This document shows positions 44,053 to 55,000 of a stretch of 64,000 nt of DNA, piece by piece. The position numbers and the translations under genes were made by a program. The stretch lies in NCBI GenBank assembly GCA_030295235.1, contig AP026136.1, forward strand, positions 1,240,001 to 1,304,000, written 5' to 3'. The DNA comes from Fistulifera solaris (taxonomy: Eukaryota > Bacillariophyta > Bacillariophyceae > Naviculales > Stauroneidaceae). Under the pieces are notes generated by a model that was given only the letters and a program-made list of their open reading frames with translations, did no database searches and was not told the origin of the DNA. Numbering within the stretch: the stretch's first letter is position 1; every line of letters begins with the position of its first letter.

Positions 44053-45364
44053 CTATTTTGTCACACTTCGATACACGCGGCCCCAACCGGGAAACAACAT
44101 GGTATCCATCACAATGTGAACTCCACACTTCACAAGCTTCCGGATAATTCCATTCCGGTGAAACGCCGCCAAATCTTTGTTTCGACCAATTTTACTACGA
44201 CCATGCAACTCCAGTAACAAACTCACGTGTAGCTGATGCTCTTCTACAGCGTGGCATAGCGATTGCCAATCATTGTTCAAAATAGCGTATTCGGCTCCTT
44301 CCACATCCATTTTGATGATCAAATGAGAGTCATTTGTCATCAAGACGGTTTCTCCTTCAATAGTGTCGACAGACTGATTCCGCGGACAACCACCGTCGAT
44401 TTGTCCGTATGTTTACTGCGTTTGCTCTTTTCAGCCAATATAGAAGATCCTTGTCCAGAATTGCCTTCCACAAACATTTCAATGGGTCCATCGCGGTCCG
44501 TAATAACAGTATCCGTATAAAAGGCTACACTTCGCAAGGGGCAAGGTGTCGTTTGCATCGTTCGCGATGCAAGACGCTGGAGAGGCACTGTTAAAGCTGG
44601 ATTGCCCTAGCTGAAGATGTCAGTTTCCGTCCCATCTCATCTTGCTTCAAACATAAAAATTTACATACCTCCACTCCAAAGTAACAATAATCCTCGGGGC
44701 GCGTTTGATGCGTCGCTTCGCGCATGCGAGAATCCGCCCAATCGTGAATTCCTTCCCAGTGGGCTGCGTTGATAAACTTTCCAAACCGTTTACTCCAACG
44801 GCTCCTTGGTGGTGGATCAACAACACTAGTATAACTTTTTACCATATAACCCGTGTCCAGGTGAAATGACGAGGGGCAGGGGAGATGGTAAAACCCGGCA
44901 TTGACGAATTTGTAGACAGTATCCCCAATGTTGACTCCCAAATCCCAGAATACCCGCCGACATGGTTGTATTGAGACGTTGTGGGGAATAATAGGAGACT
45001 CTTCTGGCTGGAAAACTGCCTTGAGTCCTCGAAGATAATGGCTATTGTCAGCGTGACGACACAGCGTTTCCAACTGAGCGCGCTGTTCGGCAACAACAAG
45101 CGCATTTCGGAGACTAGTTTCATCATCGAACGGTTCACTTTTATGTGAACTGCGCATTAATGATGATCGATCCTTCATTTTAGTAAGAATTGTGGTGGAA
45201 TCTATGGCCTGTGTTGCAAGACGGGACGGTTCCTCCCAATTCATATTGACCACACAGGTGAGAATGACCAAAACAACCACCATGCACCGTAACGTCCCTA
45301 TTTGGTGAGCTCTTCTCGTATCGACAGCCATGGGCTTACGCAGACGCTGCAGCATGATGACCAA
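44053..45364 (-). CDS. FkbM-type methyltransferase, type II membrane protein
   Basis: Exon 1 45364-44669, 62-bp intron (GTATGT...CTAG), exon 2 44606-44053. A transmembrane segment follows a short basic N-terminus (LRCMVVVLVILTCVV, about 26-40), suggesting a Golgi or ER type II topology. The SAM-binding region starts RRVFWDLGVNIGDTVYKF, and the FkbM signature is IIKMDVEGAEYAILND-like (44300s). Members O-methylate sugars or similar. The frame changes at the AAA run 44349-44351 (KEK then TVLMTNDSH); one added A restores it. Confidence 0.78.
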
Positions 45365-47538
45365 TGCGTTTTAAGGTCAACAACAATGATTTGCCCGATG
45401 GAGTGGTCCGGTTTTGCCAATGAAAAAAGAAGAAAAGATCAAAAGTGCCGATCCTTGATGGTTGATGGTCGTCTGTCGTGTGAAACGTTCATTTAGTACG
45501 TCAAAGTCAGATTTACGTCACTTTTGGCACTTTATTGGTAATCGGAGTTGACAGCCAGTATACGTAGTTTAAATACCGTAGTAGTTTCCTTTCTGTTTTT
45601 TTGATATTGATTGTACGATTGTCGAGACTACTGTTTACTCTCTCTGACGTCTTTACCAGGTACCGGTACCTCTGACGTCCGACCAGAAATCCGGGACTCC
45701 CAACAGTACATTAATCGCTATATAACCTGTAAGTTCAAAATTTGAATTTTTCACTCCTCATTTCCGAGCCAAGCTCCAAGTTCCTCGTCCAGTCGTCCGC
45801 ACCTCTGTCCTCCACCCAAAATAGAACCAAAGGAATCGGATCCGCGCTTTCACATCACACGTCAAAATAAACGAAGAGCGAGGGCGTTAGACTTGAACAT
45901 TCATTTTGGTGATGGGTACAAATTTCCGTTGCTGGTCAGCCTGTAGTTTGTTGCGGAGTGGAAGGATGAATGAACCTAGAGCTGAAGCATCGCTCTACTT
46001 CGCTGTGTCTTGGCTTGCGAGAAATTTTTCCTAGTCCACGTTCAGGAAAACGTAAGTCTAGCCGCGAATTCGGTGAACCTTTGAAGATTTCAACCGCAAA
46101 ACTGTTAATTGAACGAAGACGAGAGTAGCTGTAATGAGGAATTATTATCAATGGGAATCTCTCCGAACAAAATATGATGGATTCGATTATATCATCTCCA
46201 TATCATTCATGGATTCTGAACACTACTTGTATCATCTTCATCGTTTGGTGCATCGTGTGTATTTGATTATCTCACAAATAATTTCCACTTATAAAACCTT
46301 GTCTCTTTGCAGTCCATTGAGTCTTATGAAAAGGTACAAGACTGGCTCGGACTTGAGTTCGTCGGTTTTTTTCTGCTCGGCCTATTTCGTTCTGTTTCCA
46401 GTCGAGCCGCAAAGGCCACGGAAATCGATTGGGAATGTGTCCGGGGAGGAGGACTCGTTGACTGACATGAGTCCTTGCTAATCGTAAAGGTGGATCGCCG
46501 CACACTGCTGAATTGCGTCTATGCGTATCTTTTCATACTTTTCGAAGATCGACGATAATAGTGACCATTCGTTCATGCAATATACTTTTCTTTTGCCATC
46601 GATGGCGACGCTGGTGTTTCCAAGCTATAAATAGCTTTCAATGATTTAGAAGATAGTTCGTTTGAGTAACGATTGCATTGAATAACTCGGCGCGCTACGA
46701 TCATTGTCCAAGTGATCCACAACAAGTGGTGAACGAAAAAAAATAACATTTTGTATTAGCCGCTGGTATTGCTGAAAGATTCGTTGTAGAGCTCATTTGT
46801 TTTGTTATCGCTGAAGACTCGGTTTGGGTTGTGCCCCATAATTTGAAGTTTGCTTCTATATGATCTTCTTTATTGAAGTGAATCACTTGCTTCCTCCACA
46901 AACCATAATCTTCGACTCTGTAACATCTAGCTAGCGAGGTACCGGTACCTTACCACCAAATTGATGGATTGATAGACATTCCTTTAGAAACACCGCCAAG
47001 TTGTCGACTCGGATTCATGGCACACGAACACTAGGACCCATCGAAACGCGGACAGATCGTCGATACCACGCATCGCAGCAATCTTGACTCAAAATGACAG
47101 TCGCAATTCTGAATGCTGAAGCAGTGCGAATCATGGAGCCAAGATGCACAAAGACGAATAAGCGGAGCAGAATCATCAGATAGAGAATTGTGAATGTCTC
47201 ATGACTCATGACTGAAATCCAGTCGTTGTTGCAGAAATTCAGTAAGTTTACCTGGAAGTGGAAGGTCAAGGAGGTCCGATGGTGACAAAAACGACATCAC
47301 TACCCGGTGAAGCGAAACACCATGAAGAACCGTTTCTTAGCATAAATTGAACAGATAAACAGCTTATCAAAGACTTTCAAGCCCCTCTTTTGTGTTAAAA
47401 GAAAAGAAAATCTACAGCTTGCTCTGTATCGCGTTATCGATCGACTTGCTGTTCTAAAGCATCGCTGATATTTTGTTTTGACTAGCTCCTACGCACCTAC
47501 AAACTACAAAATAATACAAAGTACTCACCTGTAAAAAC
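45365..47538. repeat. 2.2-kb intergenic region with GGTACC palindromes and hairpin element
   Basis: AGGTACCGGTACCT occurs at both 45658-45671 and 46937-46950. The GACTGAAATCCAGTC hairpin is at 47207-47228. TGACGT/ACGTCA motifs cluster near 45497-45520 and 45644-45680. No gene is supported. Confidence 0.5.
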
Positions 47539-48520
47539 ATGTTCTTCGTCACAAAAGCACAAACGACGCGACAAGCACACCTCATTCACCAATTTATCCG
47601 CTCGCTCGCTTCTTCTCCCGCAACGACGCATCCTTTTGTACGTTCACCTGTTCAGAAATACCCCCTCACTCCGACTCGACACGTTCCTTCTTATATTCCG
47701 CGTCCTCCCTACGCACGAACCGGGCGTGTTTCTCCCTTCCGTGTGGCTACATCAAATTGCATTACATACCGAAGATCCCGTCGAGTTGCGGAATGCGGCT
47801 CGTTTGGCGCGGCGTGTGCTCGATCTGGCGTGTGCGTCGGTACAGCCCGGCATGACCTCGGATGACATCGATGCAATCGTACACGAGACGATCCTACGAC
47901 ACGGAGCGTATCCGTCTCCTTTGAATTATGAAGGATTTCCAAAATCGGTATGTACATCTATCAATGAAGTTATTTGTCATGGTATTCCGGATCTGCGGCC
48001 TTTTCAATACGGCGATGTTGTATCGCTGGACGTCAGTTGCTACTTGCAAGGTGTGCACGGAGATAACTGTGCGACGATTCTAGTCGGGGACGATGAAGAA
48101 GGCAGTGATGTACAATTAGCACCCGCTCGTCGATTGATTCAAGCTACAAAAGAAAGTTTGGATGCAGCGATTGCGACTTGTCGTCCGGGGAGTTGCTTGA
48201 CATCCATCGGAGCTGCAATTCAAGACGTGGCGGATTCGTACGGATATCATTCGGTCGAAAAGTATAGGGGCCACGGTATTGGTACGGAATTTCATTGTGC
48301 GCCCTTTGTCAAGCACTTTCGCAATCATGATTACTTGCGCTTGCAGAAAGGAATGGTTTTTACGATTGAACCCATGTTGACGGCAGGATGTGCCGATTGT
48401 TTTGAATGGGATGATCAATGGACGGTAGCTACCTCGGATGGTAGTTTAGCAGCGCAATTCGAGCATACAGTCTACATAACCGAAGATGGGGCGGAGATTT
48501 TGACGCTTCCAGATGAATAG
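47539..48520 (+). CDS. Methionine aminopeptidase type I, organellar
   Basis: Removes initiator methionine from organelle-made proteins. The N-terminus (about 45 residues, Arg/Ser/Thr-rich) is a presequence. The family entry motif PSYIPRPPYARTG follows and then the pita-bread domain: GAYPSPLNYEGFPKSVCTSINEVICHGIPD, metal ligands D in VVSLDVS and in GVHGDNCA, H in GHGIGTEFHCAP, E in TIEPML and E in QFEHTVYI. The presequence part and the catalytic part are in different frames, meeting at the TTT run 47729-47731; removing one T joins them. Otherwise complete. Confidence 0.88.
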
Positions 48521-49797
48521 TTGTCAACTAAATATGCGTGTTTTTCTACATAGCAGAGGAAGGCTTGCTAAAGGCATGACAAAGTCTCTTTTAATGCAAC
48601 CAGACATAGGAATCATTTTGTAGAATCCTTCTTTCAACTGTGTAGCATACCATTTTATATACTGTAAGAATCCTTCTCTTCCTCGGTCCCAGGTCCTGTA
48701 CGTCAAAAAGGCGCATCATAGAATAGGTGTCGTGAAACCTAGCTCAGCCGAAGAAGGGTGCCCCTGCGTCTTTTCGGCTAGATTCTTCAAAAATCGTGCG
48801 AATTCCACCGCACACCGCAAACCATGCGACGAGATCTGACGGTATTAGAGGATGCTCCGCCCACTCTTGCAAAGTGTCCTTGTCGAAACCAGGGACGAAG
48901 GATTCGCGTAACCTTCATACTGATTGTCTTCACAAAAAACATCCTATGCTTGTCGCGTGGTAGTCGGTTGATGCGTGTGAACATGACAAGTCCGGCAGCG
49001 TCGATAAATTTCTTTCCATTAGTCGGTGTCTCGAAGAATCTGAAAGGAATCATCATCTGGTGCTTCTTTCGAATGTAGTGAAAAATCCCGCTCACACAAT
49101 AGTTGCCACGTCTTCTCTTTTCACTGCAACGAAAAACTTGCTCGCAGCTAGCGACATCTTGAAATGTCAAAAGGGAAGGAAATGAGGCGTCCAAAATTCG
49201 AGAACACCCAAGATTTTCTCGTCGCATCAAGCGGTTTTGAAGGACGGTTATCGAGCTTCGAATCGGTGGCGAATGAGTACGGCATCTTGAGAAATACTCG
49301 AATGAAAATAGGAGATTGCTTCAAAAGGAAACAGCAGCGAAAGAAGAAGGTAGGAAGGGAAGAAGCGATAAGAGAGACGTTCGTCAACTAATGACTAATG
49401 AAAATGATGAACGTTACCAGGTAATGAACTGGAAGAAGAAAAAAAGCGAAAAAGACAAGATGGCTCGTGATTATTCTGTCGTTGTGTGGCGTACCGGTAC
49501 TCAGAATAGTAAGGTTGTTTGTCATTGGTCACACGCTTGGTATCGCCGGTCGCCGGTCAACGGTTACAAACCGTCCATCCATCCGGTCGCAGGAAGAGAA
49601 ACTCCGCCGACCGCCGACGCGACGGATCGAGACGATGAAACCATCGAGGAGGAAAACAAAACAAATGATTGCATCACATCACACCCACACAAATAATCGA
49701 AAGTGAAGATCATATCATTCATGACCCAAGAATGCATGTTATATTCCCATCTTTCTTCTCATAAGAAAACTAACGAAGAATCGACACGCGCTTTAAG
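48521..49797. other. Intergenic with a short hairpin; no confident gene
   Basis: AGCCGAA (48746-48752) pairs with TTCGGCT (48773-48779), about 230 bp after the aminopeptidase stop. A 147-codon minus-strand frame (48787-49230) is unrecognised and only weakly protein-like. GTACCGGTAC is at 49491-49500. Confidence 0.4.
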
Positions 49798-52700
49798 ATG
49801 ATACGGCAATGCTTACTGTCGTCACGTCATCCAAAAGCGAAAGCAAATCACCGTCGCATTCTTTCGAAACGACCGCTCGCGGCTTCTAGTAGTAATCACA
49901 ATCACAATCACAATCGTCACAAAGATAATTCGTCAGATGACAACCAAAGAAACACCTCAAATACAATCACAAATGATGGTGACGATAACAAGCAGAAAGA
50001 AATGAATCACATTATGAAAGCATTCTTTCAAAATCGTAACACCGCAACAAATACTTCCGACAAATCAAGTCATCGCCCTTTCCATCACAACAATAACAGA
50101 AATCACGATAACCGGAATAAACAAATTCAACAGCAGAATTGGCGGTCTTTGCTGCCCAAGCAACAGCAAAACAATCAGACGCCATCCTTGCAGAAGGATG
50201 CGACTCCTCCTTCCTTGACTCAAACGACAAACTCCAACAATACGAATGATTCGATACGGGCCTTTTTTCAAAGTACTTCGGCACGTAAGACGGCTTTGTC
50301 GCAGCCACAACAGCAGCCGCCGCATCAACCTTCTTCTTTGTCGAGCAGTCGAGGGAAATTTCCTTGGGATCTCAAGCCGTTACAAAGGCCGTCGACCGAC
50401 GCGACTACTCCTCGTACTGACTTTGCATCCGTCTTGAACAAATACAAGACGTCTCCTTTGAACATGGAAGAGCAAGCTGAGTCATCTGCTTCAGTCACCG
50501 TAACATTACCGCCAAATACGACGACGACATCGTTACCGAGACCCCCGCCGCGTTCCGGAGTCGGATTGGCGGCACCAGCAAACCCACAGCCGTTCACGTC
50601 GCCTCTCTCCGAGATGATTCGTAAGATGCAATTGGCTCAGCAGCAGAAGCAGCAACAACAACAGCAGGAAAGTGGAAATGCCAATACAATGAATCCTTTG
50701 GCGAATGAACCGCGTTGGAGGACCAGTCCGCTGCGTGCGTTGCGCCATTCGTCCCGATTGAACAATCAGCAGCACTCAAACAACGGCCATAGTAGCAGTG
50801 TCAGCAAGGCCAATGATTTTTTGAAAGCTGCCGACTCGGAACAAACACGACGACGCCGCCCACGCAAACGACAACCCATTCAAGTCGTACTGCCTTCCTA
50901 CAATTTGTCTATTACGGAAACATCTCTCTTGTTTCGACAACCCAAACGTCACATTGAGCGAATCTTGCGACAATTGGGTGTGGGGCAAGTTACCTCACTG
51001 GATCGTGAGCTACTGGAGTTGGTGGCGAGTGAATGTTCGCATTTGCAAGTTGTGGATCAACTGCAAGACAAGGATCATGATTCCGATGAGGATGAGGCAA
51101 TTCGAATGAGTTGGCCGGTGAGACCGCCAGTAGTCACCGTCATGGGACATGTCGATCATGGCAAGACAACTTTAATGGATGCTCTACGGCGGAGAGCACC
51201 CGGTAATAAGATGACGACGGGATCTTCGAAAAATAACAGCAGCAAGTCCGAAAAGAAGAAAGGAAAACCAGCCAATGTTGGAGATATCGCTGGTACGGAA
51301 GCAGGAGGTATCACTCAAGTCATTACTGCGTTTCAAGTAGCACTTGAAGGTTCAGATGCGGCGGTTACTTTTTTGGATACACCGGGGCACGCTGCGTTTC
51401 GGAATATGCGAGAATCGGGTTTGGAAGCCGCTGATGTTATTGTTCTAGTTGTCGCTGCCGAAGATGGACTGGCCGCACAATCTCTGGAGATACTCCGATT
51501 CTATAAGAGTCTTCTGGAACAAAATGTAGACATCTCCTTGGTGGTTGCTATGAACAAAATCGATCAACCAGGAATCAATCTTGAAGAATGTCAATATCGT
51601 TTAGAAAACCAACTTCTTCAAGAAGGCCTTTTGATTGAAGGAATGCCGCAGACCGATGGAGATTGCTTCGGGTCGCCAGTACCTCTGTATCCCATTTCGG
51701 CAAAAGAAGGGACTGGTTTAGATGATCTCATTGAAGGTTTAATTCTTCAAAGTGAAGTAATGGATCTTCGTTCTCCGACGGAAGAACCAGCCAATGGAAT
51801 CTTGCTTGATGCACGAATTGAGAAGGGGCTGGGGGTTGTAGTGGATGCTATTGTACGAAGTGGCAGTCTGAAGAAGGGCGATGTGGTAGTGAGCGGTGAG
51901 CACAAGGGACGAGTGCGAATGTTACAATCGACACAAGGCAACACACAGGTCAGTGAGGCGTCAGCGTCTCAACCCGTGCGTATCATGGGGTTTGACAGTT
52001 TGCCGACCGCCGGTGATCTATTCCGCGTCGTGGAATCCGAAGAAATCGCACAAGAAGTAATAGAAAAAGCTGCCGCGTTAAAGGATACTGCGGAAAATAA
52101 ATCAGCGGTGATAGCAGCTGTTGAAATACAAGGTTCCGGTAAGGACACACTGGATAAAAACTGGCAAAGCAATCTCAAAGAAAAGTATGATATCGAGGAG
52201 GCAGATTCTAGCATCATCCGTGTACCAATGGTGCTCAAAGCAAGTGCTGATGGCACTCTTATGGCACTGCAGGAAGCATTACACTCATTAATGGCGACTT
52301 CGCAATATAAACTGCGTCTCGATATAGTTCAAATGGCAGTGGGGCCTGTATCGGAGAACGACATGCAACTCGCTAATGAGAGTGGAGCCATGGTACTGGG
52401 TTTCGATGTGAAAGTTCCTTCGTTGAACGAAACAGAAGTTCCTGTCTTTCAGAGTAAAGTCATTTATACCTTGCTCGACAGCGTTCGTGATGCTATGGCT
52501 AAGCGCTACTTGCCACCTACAATGGTCGAACAAATTCACGGCAAAGCGGATGTACAAGCAGTGTTTTCTATAGGCGGTGTCAAAACTAAGGTCGCCGGGC
52601 TGCGCGTGCTTCAGGGACGGCTGCATCGCCAGAAAGTGAACGGGGTTGCGATCCAGTATCGTGTGTTGGGGAAAGACAAAACAGTTAAGGTTGCCAGTGG

Positions 52701-52851
52701 AAAAATAATTAGCTTGAAGCAATTCAAACAGGACGTAGACGAGGTTGGAAGTGGTCAAGAATGTGGCTTGGCATTGGAAGGATACGATCAATATGAAGAC
52801 GGCGACATTGTAGAGTGTTTTTCTGTCTCCTCAAAGTATGAATTCAGCTAA
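49798..52851 (+). CDS. infB: Translation initiation factor IF-2, organellar
   Basis: 1,017 residues, intact. IF-2 GTPase places initiator tRNA on the small organellar ribosomal subunit. Residues 1-360 are an Asn/Gln/His-rich disordered extension with a basic start (MIRQCLLSSRHPKAKANHRR), consistent with a mitochondrial presequence. An IF2-N-like domain is at about 365-410. The GTPase domain has G1 GHVDHGKT (from G450), AGTEAGGITQ, DTPGHAAF, NKID and SAKEGTG, with an inserted Ser/Lys-rich loop after G1. Domains II-IV follow up to DIVECFSVSSKYEFS. No C-terminal truncation. Plastid location is not excluded. Confidence 0.96.
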   Translation: MIRQCLLSSRHPKAKANHRRILSKRPLAASSSNHNHNHNRHKDNSSDDNQRNTSNTITNDGDDNKQKEMNHIMKAFFQNRNTATNTSDKSSHRPFHHNNNRNHDNRNKQIQQQNWRSLLPKQQQNNQTPSLQKDATPPSLTQTTNSNNTNDSIRAFFQSTSARKTALSQPQQQPPHQPSSLSSSRGKFPWDLKPLQRPSTDATTPRTDFASVLNKYKTSPLNMEEQAESSASVTVTLPPNTTTTSLPRPPPRSGVGLAAPANPQPFTSPLSEMIRKMQLAQQQKQQQQQQESGNANTMNPLANEPRWRTSPLRALRHSSRLNNQQHSNNGHSSSVSKANDFLKAADSEQTRRRRPRKRQPIQVVLPSYNLSITETSLLFRQPKRHIERILRQLGVGQVTSLDRELLELVASECSHLQVVDQLQDKDHDSDEDEAIRMSWPVRPPVVTVMGHVDHGKTTLMDALRRRAPGNKMTTGSSKNNSSKSEKKKGKPANVGDIAGTEAGGITQVITAFQVALEGSDAAVTFLDTPGHAAFRNMRESGLEAADVIVLVVAAEDGLAAQSLEILRFYKSLLEQNVDISLVVAMNKIDQPGINLEECQYRLENQLLQEGLLIEGMPQTDGDCFGSPVPLYPISAKEGTGLDDLIEGLILQSEVMDLRSPTEEPANGILLDARIEKGLGVVVDAIVRSGSLKKGDVVVSGEHKGRVRMLQSTQGNTQVSEASASQPVRIMGFDSLPTAGDLFRVVESEEIAQEVIEKAAALKDTAENKSAVIAAVEIQGSGKDTLDKNWQSNLKEKYDIEEADSSIIRVPMVLKASADGTLMALQEALHSLMATSQYKLRLDIVQMAVGPVSENDMQLANESGAMVLGFDVKVPSLNETEVPVFQSKVIYTLLDSVRDAMAKRYLPPTMVEQIHGKADVQAVFSIGGVKTKVAGLRVLQGRLHRQKVNGVAIQYRVLGKDKTVKVASGKIISLKQFKQDVDEVGSGQECGLALEGYDQYEDGDIVECFSVSSKYEFS

Positions 52852-52945
52852 GCTTAAAGACGTTAAAGGTTAAATAGCGGATGAATTCATTTTATTTTGA
52901 AAAAAATTGCAAAGCAGTTGACATAAATCTAGTGTTTTTCTTTAA

Positions 52946-54495
52946 TTAAGATTCTTCATCGGAGGATGTATCGGCGACAGTGTTGCTCGATTTAAAGACA
53001 GAGATGAGAGAACGAACCTCGGCAACACTTGCCGATCCATTTCCGAGATCCAAAGCAGCAAACAATGCGTTGAAGTCTCCATCTGACATGGTTCCCATTT
53101 TGCCGGAGTCTACAATGTTTTTTAGCTGTGCCCGACTAATTAGTTCACCGTACTGAGAGAGTTCGTCCTTCATTCCGGCCACCGAAAGTTGGTTGGCGGA
53201 CTTTCCAATAGTGATTCCTTGAGCCACACGTCGTGCGAAATCCTTTCGTGATCCTTCTTTAGCCGATTTCATTGCGTACATGTGATACGCGGCAAATGCG
53301 ATGAAAAGGGCTCCAACAGCGATGGCAAACATGCCTACAGCAAAGCCCGCACTCTTTTCGTCGCTGCTCTCCGATATCTGTTCTTTAACTGGCTCACTCT
53401 CTCCAGAAGGGGCACTCGCTGGCTGATCAACGGGCGACTCAGCCGGCTCGTCGTCGGGGGTTTCACCTTCAACCAAGACCTTGTAGATAGGAGAGGAGTC
53501 TACGATAGTTTCGCAGTTGTCGCATGTACGGCATCGGTGAATGATTTCACGTCCGAGCAACATTTGGGAGGACGAGATGTGGAGAGCCTTCGTAGGACGC
53601 AACTGTGGCGTGATTGCATGTCTCAGTGTCTACGTAGCAAAGGATCAATTTCAGCAATCGGTCCATTTGAGTTGTAGAAATCATCATTGGAGCATCGAGC
53701 AAGTTCCAGTTGACGGCTTCCGTGCAGGGAGGGGTAGTGAGACCTCCCTTGTATGTGTACACGCCGAAGTCCTGGTTCGTGGGAAGATCGTAAACGTTCA
53801 CGGCAGAGGTAGCATCCACCATGGCGAGCTCTTCAACAGCACCTGATCCTACGGCCGGGCAAGTGATTTTTTGTTGAACGGCAACAAAGTCGTCTTGCAA
53901 ACGACGTCCTTCGGGTACTGCGCACGTTGTTTCAGCGGCGTTAGCCACCTTCTCCCAGCCACGAAGGAAGTTCTCAAAAGGGCATGATCGGCGACGTCAG
54001 CCCCAGAAGAGATCATCGTTCCGAATACGGCGAAGGACTCGCCGGTCGACTCTGGTGAACAACATGAAGCTCGGCTTCGTAGTAGGCTCCTTCGATAGTG
54101 TGTTCCGAAGAGGCATGAACATGAAACTGAAGAGCGTTGAACTCGTTGGGAGTGTGAGGGATCTTCATCGTACCGAAAGAGCAGTTATCACCCTTGACGA
54201 CTTCAACACCGTTCTTGGTGATGCCGTACTTGAGGTCTTCCCAGGTGCAGTCTCCTCCAGTGAAAGTGTACGCACTCATGTCAGTATCGCATTGTTCCTT
54301 GTTGTAGATAGGCACGGGGGATTGCCCATACCCGCTCGTCATGTAGGTGCTTCCGCACTGATTATCTTCGGTATCGACAAAGGCCCAATGATTGGGGCCG
54401 AAACCGCTTTCTTCGAAGTAAGTGTAGAATCCTTGGGCGGCGTTAGAGTGCTTTGCGGCGATAGCCGCAAGGAGAACCGAGAACTGAAGCTTCAT
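52946..54495 (-). CDS. Alpha-carbonic anhydrase with C-terminal membrane tail, left palindrome copy (disrupted)
   Basis: Interconverts CO2 and bicarbonate. The start MKLQFSVLLAAIAAKHSNAAQ is a signal peptide. The zinc histidines lie in LQFHVHASSEHT and ELHVVH, and the substrate-pocket Thr in GGLTTPPCTEAVNWNLL. After the catalytic domain comes a C-terminal extension (REIIHRCRTCDNC, Pro/Glu/Ser-rich, then transmembrane FAVGMFAIAVGALFIAFAAY, then a tail of about 90 residues ending TSSDEES). The product would be a type I membrane protein facing the lumen or outside. Frames change near 54050 and 53975, both shared with the right copy, and near 53585 (an extra TC relative to the right copy). Whether these are decay or assembly errors is open. 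Confidence 0.82.
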
Positions 54496-54733
54496 GGTGA
54501 GAAATGAAGAGGAAGGTGAGAGAATAATATTGATGCTGCGAGTAGCAACGACTTGGAGAAAAAAAATGTGCGCCGAATTGCGGATGCACAAGGTAGGGGA
54601 GTTGCGTGAATGCATATGTATGTCGTATCTTGGTCAGTGTGACATAATAAGTAGACCTGCAAGAGACCTCGCGGACTTGATGACGTCTGAGGTTGAATTT
54701 CGTGGCCGTACGTCAGCCACATGTATCGCCATG
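53487..54733 (-). repeat. Left arm of ~1.25-kb inverted duplication
   Basis: Arm pairs with 54916-56160 in inverse orientation at well over 98% identity by eye. It covers the promoter, 5' end and catalytic part of the alpha-carbonic anhydrase. Confidence 0.9.
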
Positions 54734-55000
54734 AATTTTCGGTTTCTTTACAAATTAAGTCTATACCAAACTAGGAAGATGATACTGACGTCGTGACGTT
54801 TCAACTTGAATTTCGGATTGAAGTTTTGCAGCCAATCGGTGTTTAGTGACGTGTTACGATATCTACCAGCAAGCTGTCCATCTTTATCTACGTGAGTTCC
54901 ACGAAGTTGAAAATGCATGGCGATACATGTGGCTGACGTACGGCCACGAAATTCAACCTCAGACGTCATCAAGTCCGCGAGGTCTCTTGCAGGTCTACTT
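54640..55000. promoter_or_regulatory. Bidirectional carbonic anhydrase promoter with seven TGACGT motifs
   Basis: TGACGT on either strand at 54681, 54710, 54786, 54794, 54847, 54934 and 54963. Two of these lie in each arm and three in the unique spacer (54734-54915). The 54786/54794 pair is tandem. TGACGT is the core of the CO2/cAMP-responsive elements described for diatom carbonic anhydrase promoters and bound by a bZIP factor. Both divergent gene copies could therefore be CO2-regulated (inference). Confidence 0.6.

Noticed and set aside
45936-46481. Two medium-length frames in the 45.4-47.5 kb spacer
   Set aside because: No conserved motif, poor start contexts and random-like composition.
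48746-48779. Hairpin after methionine aminopeptidase as a bacterial-type terminator
   Set aside because: Eukaryotic context, no following T run and about 230 bp from the stop codon.
48787-49230. 147-codon minus-strand frame
   Set aside because: No recognisable motif, and an equally long frame exists on the other strand. Left as unassigned spacer.
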